Positions 40,346 through 48,556 of a stretch of DNA of 64,000 bases are shown one piece after another. Origin of the DNA: Streptomyces fungicidicus (GTDB taxonomy: Bacteria > Actinomycetota > Actinomycetes > Streptomycetales > Streptomycetaceae). The translations under genes were made by a program, and so were the position numbers. Numbering within the stretch: position 1 is the stretch's first letter; every line of letters begins with the position of its first letter. Location of the stretch: the NCBI RefSeq assembly GCF_003665435.1, contig NZ_CP023407.1, positions 6,444,501-6,508,500 of the forward strand, in the 5' to 3' direction. Below the pieces are notes generated by a model. The model worked only from the letters and a program-made list of their open reading frames with translations. It was not told the origin of the DNA and made no database searches.

Positions 40346-42792
40346 ACCGGCCCCGCCACCACCGACACCGTCTTCTGCAGGGACACGCCCGAACCGTCGC
40401 GGCGCGGGTCGGCTTCCGGGAGGCTGACCGCGGTGCCGTTCTTCTGGGCGGCACGGGCCGGGGTCGGGCCGGCCCAGGCCAGGGACAGGCAGTCCTCGCC
40501 CTTCAGGAACCGCTGGCAGCGCACCCCGCCGGTGGCCCGGCCCTTGCGCGGGTACTGGTCGAACGGGGTGAGCTTGGCCGTCGTCTGGACCGAGTCGTCC
40601 AGCGTGCCGCGGGAGCCCGCGACCGTGAACACCACCGCGTCCACCGCCGGGTCGACGGCCGTGAAGCAGATGACCTTCGCGCCCTCGGTGACCTTGACGC
40701 CCGCCATACCGCCCGCGGGGCGGCCCTGCGGGCGGACCTGCGCCGCCGGATAGCGCAGCAGCTGCGCGTCGTCGGTGATGAAGACCAGGTCCTCGTCGCC
40801 CGTGCGCAGCTCGACCGCGCCGACGATCCGGTCGCCCTCCTTCAGCGTGATGACCTCCAGCTCCTCCTTGTTGGAGGGGTAGTCGGGCACCACGCGCTTG
40901 ACGACGCCCTGTTCGGTGCCGAGCGCCAGGCCGGGCGACGACTCGTCGAGCGTCGTCAGACACACCACCTGCTCGTCGTCCTCCAGGGAGACGAACTCGG
41001 CCACGGGCGCCCCGCCCGAGAGGTTCGGCGTCGGCATCTGCTCCGGGAGCTGCGGCAGGTCGACGACGTTCAGCCGGAGCAGACGGCCCGCCGAGGTGAC
41101 GACGCCGATCTCGCCGCGCGCCGTCGCCGGCGCCGACGAGACGATCACGTCGTGCTTGACCCGTTTGCCGTCGTCGGCCAGTGGTGCGTCGTTCACCGTG
41201 CGGGCGAGCAGGCCCGTGGCCGACAGCAGGACGCGGCACGGGTCGTCCGCCACCTGCAGCGGTACGACGGCGGCCGGGGTGCCGGCCGACTCCAGCAGCA
41301 GCGTACGGCGGTCGTTGCCGAACTTCTTGGCCACCGCGGCCAGTTCGGCGGAGACCAGCTTGCGCAGCTCCGCGTCCGAGTCCAGGATCCGGGTCAGCTC
41401 CTCGATCTCCTCGTTCAGCCGGTCCTTCTCGGCCTCCAGCTCGATCCGGTCGAACTTGGTGAGCCGGCGCAGGGGCGTGTCCAGGATGTACTGGGTCTGG
41501 ATGGCGCTCAGCGAGAAGCGCTCCATCAGGCGCTGCTTGGCCTGCGCGGAGTTCTCGCTGGAGCGGATGAGGCGGATGACCTCGTCGATGTCCACCAGGG
41601 CGGTGAGCAGGCCCTCGACCAGGTGGAGCCGGTCGCGCCTCTTGCCGCGCCGGAACTCCGAACGCCGCCGCACGACGTTGAACCGGTGGTCGAGGTAGAC
41701 CTCCAGGAGCTCCTTGAGGCCCAGGGTGAGCGGCTGGCCGTCCACCAGGGCCACGTTGTTGATGCCGAAGGACTCCTCCATCGGCGTCAGCTTGTACAGC
41801 TGCTCCAGTACCGCCTCCGGCACGAAGCCGTTCTTGATCTCGATGACCAGACGCAGCCCGTGCGCGCGGTCGGTGAGGTCCTTGACGTCGGCGATGCCCT
41901 GCAGCTTCTTCGAGCCGACCAGGTCCTTGATCTTGCCGATGACCTTCTCGGGGCCGACCGTGAAGGGCAGCTCGGTGACGACCAGGCCCTTGCGGCGGGC
42001 GGTCACGTCCTCCACGGTGACGGTCGCGCGGATCTTGAACGAGCCGCGGCCCGTCTCGTACGCGTCCCGGATGCCGGGCAGGCCGACGATCCGGCCGCCG
42101 GTGGGCAGGTCGGGGCCCGGGACGTGCTTCATCAGGGCGTCGAGGTCGGCGTTGGGGTACCTGATGAGGTGGCGGGCGGCCGCGACGACCTCGCGCAGGT
42201 TGTGCGGCGGCATGTTGGTGGCCATGCCGACCGCGATGCCCGACGCGCCGTTCACCAGGAGGTTCGGGAACGCGGCGGGCAGCGTGACCGGCTCCCGCTC
42301 CTGGCCGTCGTAGTTGGGCGCGAAGTCGACCGTGTCCTCGTCGATGGACTCGGTCATCAGGCTCGTGGCCTCGGTCATCCGGCTCTCGGTGTACCGCATG
42401 GCGGCCGGCGGGTCGTCGTTGCCCAGCGAGCCGAAGTTGCCGTGGCCGTCGACGAGGGGGACCCGCATGGAGAAGGGCTGCGCCATGCGCACCAGGGCGT
42501 CGTAGATCGACGCGTCGCCGTGCGGGTGCAGCTTGCCCATGACCTCGCCGACCACGCGCGCGCACTTCACGTACCCGCGGTCGGGGCGCAGGCCCATCTC
42601 GTTCATCTGGTAGACGATGCGGCGGTGCACCGGCTTCATGCCGTCGCGCGCGTCCGGCAGGGCGCGGGAGTAGATGACCGAGTACGCGTACTCGAGGAAG
42701 GAGCCCTGCATCTCGTCGACGACGTCGATGTCGAGGATCTTCTCCTCGTACGAGTCGTCGGGCGGCGGGGTCTTCGTGCTGCGGCGGGCCAT
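40342..42792 (-). CDS. parC: DNA topoisomerase IV subunit A
   Basis: ParC (816 residues) is the DNA-cleaving subunit that works with ParE in chromosome decatenation. It has the winged-helix/tower core with the active-site Tyr in AAMRYTESRM near residue 134, the quinolone-pocket segment HPHGDASIYDALVRMAQ near 88-104, a coiled-coil region (EAEKDRLNEEIEELTRILDSD) and a beta-pinwheel C-terminal domain. In the pocket the residue equivalent to Ser83 of E. coli GyrA is Ala, as in mycobacterial GyrA. ATG 42792 was chosen; the open frame continues upstream without homology. Its stop overlaps the stop of the CobW gene by 4 bases, tail to tail. Confidence 0.95.
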   Translation of the reverse strand: MARRSTKTPPPDDSYEEKILDIDVVDEMQGSFLEYAYSVIYSRALPDARDGMKPVHRRIVYQMNEMGLRPDRGYVKCARVVGEVMGKLHPHGDASIYDALVRMAQPFSMRVPLVDGHGNFGSLGNDDPPAAMRYTESRMTEATSLMTESIDEDTVDFAPNYDGQEREPVTLPAAFPNLLVNGASGIAVGMATNMPPHNLREVVAAARHLIRYPNADLDALMKHVPGPDLPTGGRIVGLPGIRDAYETGRGSFKIRATVTVEDVTARRKGLVVTELPFTVGPEKVIGKIKDLVGSKKLQGIADVKDLTDRAHGLRLVIEIKNGFVPEAVLEQLYKLTPMEESFGINNVALVDGQPLTLGLKELLEVYLDHRFNVVRRRSEFRRGKRRDRLHLVEGLLTALVDIDEVIRLIRSSENSAQAKQRLMERFSLSAIQTQYILDTPLRRLTKFDRIELEAEKDRLNEEIEELTRILDSDAELRKLVSAELAAVAKKFGNDRRTLLLESAGTPAAVVPLQVADDPCRVLLSATGLLARTVNDAPLADDGKRVKHDVIVSSAPATARGEIGVVTSAGRLLRLNVVDLPQLPEQMPTPNLSGGAPVAEFVSLEDDEQVVCLTTLDESSPGLALGTEQGVVKRVVPDYPSNKEELEVITLKEGDRIVGAVELRTGDEDLVFITDDAQLLRYPAAQVRPQGRPAGGMAGVKVTEGAKVICFTAVDPAVDAVVFTVAGSRGTLDDSVQTTAKLTPFDQYPRKGRATGGVRCQRFLKGEDCLSLAWAGPTPARAAQKNGTAVSLPEADPRRDGSGVSLQKTVSVVAGPV

Positions 42793-43083
42793 CGCTGCCG
42801 GCTCCTTGCTGAAGCGTGTGGACGGGATCTCTACGCGGACCATTGTGGCCCGTCGCACTGACAGGCGGGACCAGGACCCGGTTGTGGGTGGCGTGGGGTG
42901 GGCGGGGCGGTAGGGGCGCGAGCAGGGTACGGGGCGGGTTCGAAGACAGGATCCGGGATTCTCGCTCTCGGCGTATCGCGGGGCGGGTGGGAACTTCGCC
43001 GGGGGTTCGCGCGCTTGCATACAGTGGCAGGACCGGCAGAAACGGCGGGTTCGACGACCGCCTCCGCGATCGAAGGGACGTAC

Positions 43084-44454
43084 ATGCCCATGGGTCACAC
43101 GGCCACAGCCCAGGCAGGCTCCGGCGGCCTGACAGCGACCGAGCACCGCCTGGCCAACGGCCTGCGCGTGGTGCTCTCCGAGGACCACCTGACCCCGGTC
43201 GCCGCGGTGTGCCTCTGGTACGACGTGGGTTCGCGTCACGAGGTCAAGGGACGTACCGGTCTGGCTCACCTTTTCGAGCACCTGATGTTCCAGGGCTCCG
43301 CCCAGGTGAAGGGCAACGGGCACTTCGAGCTGGTCCAGGGCGCGGGCGGCTCCCTCAACGGCACCACCAGCTTCGAGCGGACCAACTACTTCGAGACCAT
43401 GCCCGCCCACCAGCTGGAGCTCGCCCTCTGGCTGGAGGCCGACCGCATGGGCTCCCTGCTGACCGCCCTGGACGACGAGTCCATGGAGAACCAGCGGGAC
43501 GTCGTCAAGAACGAGCGCCGCCAGCGCTACGACAACGTGCCCTACGGCACCGCCTTCGAGAAGCTGACCGCCCTCGCCTACCCGGAGGGCCACCCGTACC
43601 ACCACACGCCCATCGGCTCGATGGCGGACCTGGACGCGGCCACCCTGGAGGACGCCCGCCAGTTCTTCCGCACGTACTACGCGCCGAACAACGCCGTGCT
43701 CTCCGTCGTCGGCGACATCGACCCGGAGCAGACGCTCGCCTGGATCGAGAAGTACTTCGGCTCCATCGCGTCCCACGACGGCAAGCCCGCCCCGCGCGAC
43801 GGCGCGCTGCCCGACGTCATGGGCGGGCAGCTGCGCGAGGTCGTGGAGGAGGAGGTCCCCGCGCGTGCGCTGATGGCCGCCTACCGGCTGCCGGAGGACG
43901 GCACCCGCGCGTGCGACGCCGTCGACCTGGCGCTCACCGTGCTCGGCGGCGGCGAGTCCTCGCGGCTCTACAACCGCCTCGTACGGCGCGACCGTACGGC
44001 CGTGGCCGCCGGCTTCGGCCTGCTGCGGCTGGCCGGGGCGCCCTCCCTGGGCTGGCTGGACGTGAAGACGTCAGGCGACGTGGAGGTGCCGGTCATCGAG
44101 GCCGCCATCGACGAGGAGCTCGCCCGGTTCGCCGAGCAGGGCCCCACCGCCGAGGAGATGGAGCGCGCGCAGGCCCAGTTGGAGCGTGAATGGCTGGACC
44201 GGCTCGGCACCGTCGCCGGCCGCGCCGACGAACTGTGCCGGTACGCCGTCCTGTTCGGCGACCCCCAGCTCGCCCTGACCGCCGTGCAGCGCGTCCTGGA
44301 GGTGACGGCGGAGGAGGTGCAGGAGGTCGCCAAGGCCCGCCTGCGCCCCGACAACCGCGCGGTGCTCGTCTACGAGCCCGTCGCCGCCGAGGACGAGGAC
44401 ACCGAGGAAGCCGCGGCCGCCGGCACCGACGAGAACGAGGAGGCGGCGAAGTGA
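43084..44454 (+). CDS. M16 zinc peptidase, catalytic subunit
   Basis: A 456-residue M16B peptidase with the inverted zinc motif HLFEH (H62, E65, H66) and the distal glutamate in the NERRQRYDN region near 144, so it should be active. These enzymes degrade or process peptides and act as a pair of similar subunits, the second supplying the substrate-grip R/Y pair. The stop overlaps the next gene's GTG start, which encodes that partner. The start could also be the ATG at 43090. No signal peptide is seen, so it is probably cytoplasmic. Confidence 0.93.
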   Translation: MPMGHTATAQAGSGGLTATEHRLANGLRVVLSEDHLTPVAAVCLWYDVGSRHEVKGRTGLAHLFEHLMFQGSAQVKGNGHFELVQGAGGSLNGTTSFERTNYFETMPAHQLELALWLEADRMGSLLTALDDESMENQRDVVKNERRQRYDNVPYGTAFEKLTALAYPEGHPYHHTPIGSMADLDAATLEDARQFFRTYYAPNNAVLSVVGDIDPEQTLAWIEKYFGSIASHDGKPAPRDGALPDVMGGQLREVVEEEVPARALMAAYRLPEDGTRACDAVDLALTVLGGGESSRLYNRLVRRDRTAVAAGFGLLRLAGAPSLGWLDVKTSGDVEVPVIEAAIDEELARFAEQGPTAEEMERAQAQLEREWLDRLGTVAGRADELCRYAVLFGDPQLALTAVQRVLEVTAEEVQEVAKARLRPDNRAVLVYEPVAAEDEDTEEAAAAGTDENEEAAK

Positions 44455-45839
44455 CCGAGCTCGCCACGATGGACTTCCACCCGCAGCCGCAGGCGGGCGA
44501 CGCCAGGCCCTGGGCCTTCCCGGCCCCCGAGCGCGGCACGCTCGACAACGGCCTGACCGTGCTGCGCTGCCACCGCCCCGGCCAGCAGGTCGTCGCCGTC
44601 GAGGTGCTCCTCGACGCACCCCTGGAGGCCGAGCCGGCCGGCCTCGACGGCGTCGCCACCATCATGGCCCGGGCCTTCTCCGAGGGCACCGACAAGCACT
44701 CCGCCGAGGAGTTCGCCGCCGAACTGGAGCGCTGCGGCGCCACCCTGGACATGCACGCCGACCACCCCGGCGTCCGTCTCAGCCTGGAGGTCCCGGCCTC
44801 GCGGCTGCCGAAGGGGCTCGGGCTGCTCGCCGACGCCCTCAGGGCGCCCGCGTTCGCCGACAGCGAGGTGGAGCGGCTCGTCCGCAACCGCCTCGACGAG
44901 ATCCCGCACGAGCTGGCCAACCCCTCCCGGCGCGCCGCCAAGGAGCTGTCCAAGGAGCTGTTCCCGGCGAGTTCGCGCATGTCGCGGCCGCGCCAGGGCA
45001 CCGAGGAGACGGTCGCCGGCATCGACTCGGCGGCGGTGCGCGCCTTCTACGAGAAGCACGTCCGCCCCGCGACGGCGACCGTCGTGGTCGTGGGCGACCT
45101 CACGGGCGTCGACCTGGACGCGCTGCTCGGCGACACGCTGGGCGCCTGGACCGGTTCCCCGGGCCAGGTGCGGCCCGTGCCGCCGGTGGTCGCCGACGAC
45201 ACCGGCCGGGTCGTGATCGTGGACCGCCCCGGCGCCGTCCAGACGCAGCTGCTGATCGGCCGGGTCGGCCCCGACCGGCACGACCGCGTGTGGGCCGCGC
45301 AGGTGCTCGGCACCTACTGCCTCGGCGGCACCCTCACCTCCCGCCTGGACCGCGTGCTGCGCGAGGAGAAGGGCTACACCTACGGCGTGCGGTCCTTCGG
45401 ACAGGTCCTCAGGTCGGCCCCGGACGGCTCGGGCGCGGCGATGCTCGCCATCAGCGGCTCCGTCGACACCCCGAACACCGGCCCCGCGCTGGAGGACCTG
45501 TGGAAGGTCCTGCGCACGCTCGCCGCGGAGGGCCTCACCGACGCCGAACGCGACGTCGCCGTGCAGAACCTCGTGGGCGTGGCGCCGCTGAAGTACGAGA
45601 CGGCGGCCGCCGTCGCGAGCACCCTGGCCGACCAGGTCGAGCAGCACCTGCCCGACCACTACCAGGCCGACCTGTACCGGCAGTTGGCGGCGACCGGCAC
45701 CGTGGAGGCCACCGCGGCCGTCGTCAGCGCCTTCCCGGGGGACCGTCTGGTGACCGTCCTCGTCGGCGACGCGGCGCAGATCAAGGCGCCGGTCGAGGCG
45801 CTCGGCATCGGCGAAGTCAGCGTCGTGGCGGCCGAGTAG
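44451..45839 (+). CDS. M16 peptidase, non-catalytic partner subunit
   Basis: This 462-residue protein shares the M16 fold but lacks HxxEH: the equivalent region reads ARAFSEGTDKHS. It keeps the R/Y substrate-binding segment GGTLTSRLDRVLREEKGYTYG near 287-307, as in inactive partners of mitochondrial processing peptidase-like heterodimers. A GTGA overlap couples it to the catalytic subunit. A terminator hairpin follows. Confidence 0.92.
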   Translation: MTELATMDFHPQPQAGDARPWAFPAPERGTLDNGLTVLRCHRPGQQVVAVEVLLDAPLEAEPAGLDGVATIMARAFSEGTDKHSAEEFAAELERCGATLDMHADHPGVRLSLEVPASRLPKGLGLLADALRAPAFADSEVERLVRNRLDEIPHELANPSRRAAKELSKELFPASSRMSRPRQGTEETVAGIDSAAVRAFYEKHVRPATATVVVVGDLTGVDLDALLGDTLGAWTGSPGQVRPVPPVVADDTGRVVIVDRPGAVQTQLLIGRVGPDRHDRVWAAQVLGTYCLGGTLTSRLDRVLREEKGYTYGVRSFGQVLRSAPDGSGAAMLAISGSVDTPNTGPALEDLWKVLRTLAAEGLTDAERDVAVQNLVGVAPLKYETAAAVASTLADQVEQHLPDHYQADLYRQLAATGTVEATAAVVSAFPGDRLVTVLVGDAAQIKAPVEALGIGEVSVVAAE

Positions 45840-45866
45840 CGAGCGGCGGCGGACGCACGCGCGGGC

Positions 45867-45898
45867 GGGCCCTGGTGACGTCGGCGTCACCAGGGCCC
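45867..45898 (+). terminator. terminator after the M16 pair
   Basis: A perfect 14-bp stem (GGGCCCTGGTGACG and complement) with a TCGG tetraloop is followed by TTTGTG 28 bases after the stop. Confidence 0.88.
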
Positions 45899-46049
45899 GT
45901 TTGTGCCCGAATTGAGGCGGAGGCTGCCTGTCTGCCCTGTGGGATGCGCTACAAAAACCGGGTTTTGTTTGGGGAACGGACGGCTCCCCGCTTAGCTTCG
46001 TGCGGGCTGTTCGTCGGGCAGTGCGCCGCACCCGCGGCACCGGACAGCC

Positions 46050-46202
46050 ATCGCCGAGTCCCCGTACGGCGCGAGCCAGGGGAGCCGGGGACCCACACAG
46101 TCCCTGGGGTGAATCGGACGCCCGCGCGTGTCGCGAGGGGGTCCGTAGGAGACCTTCCTGCTCCGAACCCGTCAGCTAACCCGGTAGGCGAGAGGGAAGG
46201 AA
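46050..46202 (+). ncRNA. c-di-AMP (ydaO-yuaA) riboswitch
   Basis: The leader of the M23 peptidase gene carries the conserved ydaO blocks: TCGCCGAGTCC at the 5' side, GGGGTGAATCGGACGC in the middle and CCGAACCCGTCAGCTAACCC with GGTAGGCGAGAG at the 3' side, where TCGCC and GGCGA close the outer helix. In Streptomyces this class senses cyclic di-AMP and turns off cell-wall-hydrolase genes. The ribosome site GGGAAGGA follows directly, so the switch may act on translation or on transcript stability; I see no intrinsic terminator in it. Confidence 0.9.
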
Positions 46203-46217
46203 AGGACCAGCCTGTAC

Positions 46218-46991
46218 ATGGCGTTCACCCGCGCCCCGGGCAAGCACCGTCGTCCCAGCAGGATGCAGCGCGGCACCGCCCGCGCGGCGGGCGTCGCTGC
46301 CCTCACCACCACCGGCGTCGTCGGTTCCCTCGCGGCCCCCGCGCTCGCCGCCGAACCCGCCGCCGCGCAGACCGGTCTCACCCCCGTCGTCACCCTGGGC
46401 GACTCGGTCGCCGAACGGATCGACGCCCAGGCCGCCGCCCAGCACGAGGCCGCCCGTGAGGCCGCCGAGGCCGCCGCCCGCAAGGCCGCCGAGGAGGCCG
46501 CGCGCGAGAAGGCGGCCAAGGCCGCCGAGGAGGCCCGGGCGGAGAAGGTGCGCGCCGCGCGGGAGGCCGAGCGCAAGCGCCTCAACACCTTCGTCTCCCC
46601 GATCCCCGGCTCGTACGTCTCGACCAGTTACCAGGCCGGCAGCTCGCTCTGGTCCTCCGGCAGCCACACCGGCGTCGACTTCCACGCCGCGAGCGGCACC
46701 CCCGTCCAGTCGGTCGGCATCGGCACCGTCGTCGAGGCGGGCTGGGGCGGCTCGTACGGCAACCAGGTCGTCATCAAGATGAACGACGGCACGTACACCC
46801 AGTACGGACACCTGTCGTCCATCGGCGTCTCGGTGGGCCAGCAGGTCGCCGCCGGGCAGCAGATCGGCCTCTCCGGCGCGACCGGCAACGTCACGGGCGC
46901 CCACCTGCACTTCGAGGCCCGCACGACCGCCGAGTACGGTTCCGACCTCGACCCCGTCGCCTACCTCCGCGCGCACGGCGTCGGTCTCTGA
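46218..46991 (+). CDS. secreted M23 (LytM-type) cell-wall endopeptidase
   Basis: A 257-residue secreted peptidase that should cut peptidoglycan cross-links. A basic N-region and hydrophobic segment (about 22-44, ending APALAAEP) form the signal peptide. Residues 75-125 are an Ala/Glu/Lys-rich coiled coil that resembles the autoinhibitory or targeting arm of EnvC-like proteins. The M23 domain from about 130 has HTGVDFH (zinc His and Asp near 151-155), YGHLS and HLHFE (near 229-233), the complete zinc/catalytic set. A c-di-AMP riboswitch precedes it, so it is probably made in step with germination, growth and turgor signals. Confidence 0.93.
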   Translation: MAFTRAPGKHRRPSRMQRGTARAAGVAALTTTGVVGSLAAPALAAEPAAAQTGLTPVVTLGDSVAERIDAQAAAQHEAAREAAEAAARKAAEEAAREKAAKAAEEARAEKVRAAREAERKRLNTFVSPIPGSYVSTSYQAGSSLWSSGSHTGVDFHAASGTPVQSVGIGTVVEAGWGGSYGNQVVIKMNDGTYTQYGHLSSIGVSVGQQVAAGQQIGLSGATGNVTGAHLHFEARTTAEYGSDLDPVAYLRAHGVGL

Positions 46992-47003
46992 CCCGCCCGC
47001 TTC

Positions 47004-47037
47004 CCGATGCCCCGGCTCCCCCGAGCCGGGGCATCGG
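47004..47037 (+). terminator. terminator after M23 peptidase
   Basis: CCGATGCCCCGGCTC and its complement form a long hairpin around a short C-rich loop, 13 bases after the stop, followed by TGTTT. Confidence 0.88.
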
Positions 47038-47173
47038 TGTTTCCGGGGAACGTCTGTCCAAAAAATACGCCTGGATTCCGGCCCGCCGTCGGAAATTCTC
47101 GCGGATTGCAATAGAGTCACGGAACACACGTCAATCCGTCGACGTTTCACGGGGATTAAGCCGGAGGTCCGTC

Positions 47174-47878
47174 ATGCGTATTCCCGCGCACTCGGTGTGC
47201 ACGGCGATCCGGGACGACATCGTCACGGGGGTCCACGAGCGCGGCGGCCGGCTCACCGAGGAAGTACTCGCCCGCCGCTACGGCGTCTCCCGCGTCCCCG
47301 TCCGGGAGGCGCTGCGCACACTGGAGGCCGAGGGGTTCGTGGTCACCCGGCGGCACGCGGGCGCGTGCGTCGCGGAACCCACCGAGCAGGAGGCCGCCGA
47401 CCTGCTGGAGATGCGCCTGCTCCTGGAGCCGCTCGGCGCCTCCCGAGCGGCGCAGCGCCGCACCGAGGCCCATCTGAAGGTGCTGCGCGGTCTGGTCCGG
47501 CTGGGGCAGGAACGCGCCCGCCAGGGCAACAGCGACGACCTGCGCTCCCTGAGCGGCTGGTTCCACGAGACGCTCGCCCAGGCCTCCGGCAGCCCGGCGC
47601 TGACCTCGGCACTGACCCAGCTGCGGCACAAGATCGCCTGGATGTACGCCAGTGAGGGGCCGCCCGACCCGGTCGAGTACTGGGCGGAGCACGGCGCGAT
47701 CGTGGACGCCGTGGCGCGCGGCGACGGCGACCGGGCGCGGGCCGTCACGGCGCTGCACACCGAGCGCGCGACCGCCGGCCACCGGCTGCGCTTCGCCGGC
47801 GGCGCCGACCGGGGCGCCCGCCCGGACCGTGTGAGGAACCCGCAACATCCCGTAAACATGCCGAGTCTTCGGCATTAA
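47174..47878 (+). CDS. GntR/FadR-family transcriptional regulator
   Basis: A 234-residue regulator with a winged helix at about 8-72 (TEEVLARRYGVSRVPVREALRTL) and an FCD all-helical sensing domain at about 80-210 (LLEMRLLLEPLGASRA, then conserved His residues in WFHETLAQASGSPAL and EHGAIVDAVARGD that usually bind a metal or organic acid). The ATG follows CCGGAGG 6 bases upstream. An AT-rich promoter region precedes it. Targets unknown. Confidence 0.9.
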   Translation: MRIPAHSVCTAIRDDIVTGVHERGGRLTEEVLARRYGVSRVPVREALRTLEAEGFVVTRRHAGACVAEPTEQEAADLLEMRLLLEPLGASRAAQRRTEAHLKVLRGLVRLGQERARQGNSDDLRSLSGWFHETLAQASGSPALTSALTQLRHKIAWMYASEGPPDPVEYWAEHGAIVDAVARGDGDRARAVTALHTERATAGHRLRFAGGADRGARPDRVRNPQHPVNMPSLRH

Positions 47879-48017
47879 CACGAGTGCCGTATACAAAGGG
47901 GAAGCATTTTGCGGGGCTTTATTCGTGCTGCCCGCAGAAACTGTTGAACCGGTGATGCGCGCTAATTCGTGGAGCCGTGAAAGGTGTGGATCCCGCAATC
48001 CGCGTGCCGCGGAAAAG

Positions 48018-48053
48018 CGAAAGGCCCGACCGGCGGTCAGGTCGGGCCTTTCG
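48018..48053. terminator. bidirectional terminator between GntR gene and ptsH
   Basis: CGAAAGGCCCGACC and its complement GGTCGGGCCTTTCG form a 14-bp stem with A-rich and T-rich edges on opposite sides, so it can terminate transcription from both convergent genes. Confidence 0.88.
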
Positions 48054-48100
48054 GTGGTGCGGCGGGATTCCCGTGCGGACGGTCCCGCGGCCGTGCGTGC

Positions 48101-48382
48101 TCAGACGGTCTCGGGGAGCTCCTCGAGCCCCTCGGCGACCAGCTTCGCCAGACGGTCCAGGGCGGCGTCCGCGCCCTCGGCGTCGGACGCGAGGACGATC
48201 TCCTCGCCGCCCTGGGCGCCCAGGCTCAGCACGGCCAGCATGGAGGCCGCGTTGACGGGGTTGCCCCCGGCCTTGCTGATCGTGACCGGGACGCCTGTGG
48301 CCGTGGCGGCTCGGACGAAGATGGAGGCGGGGCGGGCGTGGAGACCCTCGGCCCAGCCGACGTTGACGCGGCGCTCAGCCAT
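48101..48382 (-). CDS. ptsH: phosphocarrier protein HPr
   Basis: HPr (93 residues) passes phosphate from enzyme I to sugar-specific enzyme II components of the PTS. The phospho-acceptor is H15 in GLHARPAS. S47 in NAASMLAVLSLGAQ is at the place of the regulatory Ser46 of low-GC Gram-positive HPr, though whether it is phosphorylated here is unknown. The ATG has GGGCAG upstream. It is divergent from the Pat acetyltransferase gene. Confidence 0.96.
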   Translation of the reverse strand: MAERRVNVGWAEGLHARPASIFVRAATATGVPVTISKAGGNPVNAASMLAVLSLGAQGGEEIVLASDAEGADAALDRLAKLVAEGLEELPETV

Positions 48383-48556
48383 GTGTTGCTGCCCTTCACT
48401 GTTCAGGGTTGTCTAGACCAGTTTCCCATATCGGGAGGCGTGCCCGGAGCGGCGTCTTCCGCCGCTCCCCGCGGCAGCCGGACCGCGGCCCCGGTCCGGC
48501 TGTCCACCACAGACTGCCTCGCGCCGTCACCGTACGCGAGCCGTACTCTGGGGCCC

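Noticed and set aside
42793..43776. Open frame extending parC far upstream
   Set aside because: It runs antisense through the M16 peptidase gene and shows no topoisomerase homology. The ATG at 42792 matches other ParC starts.
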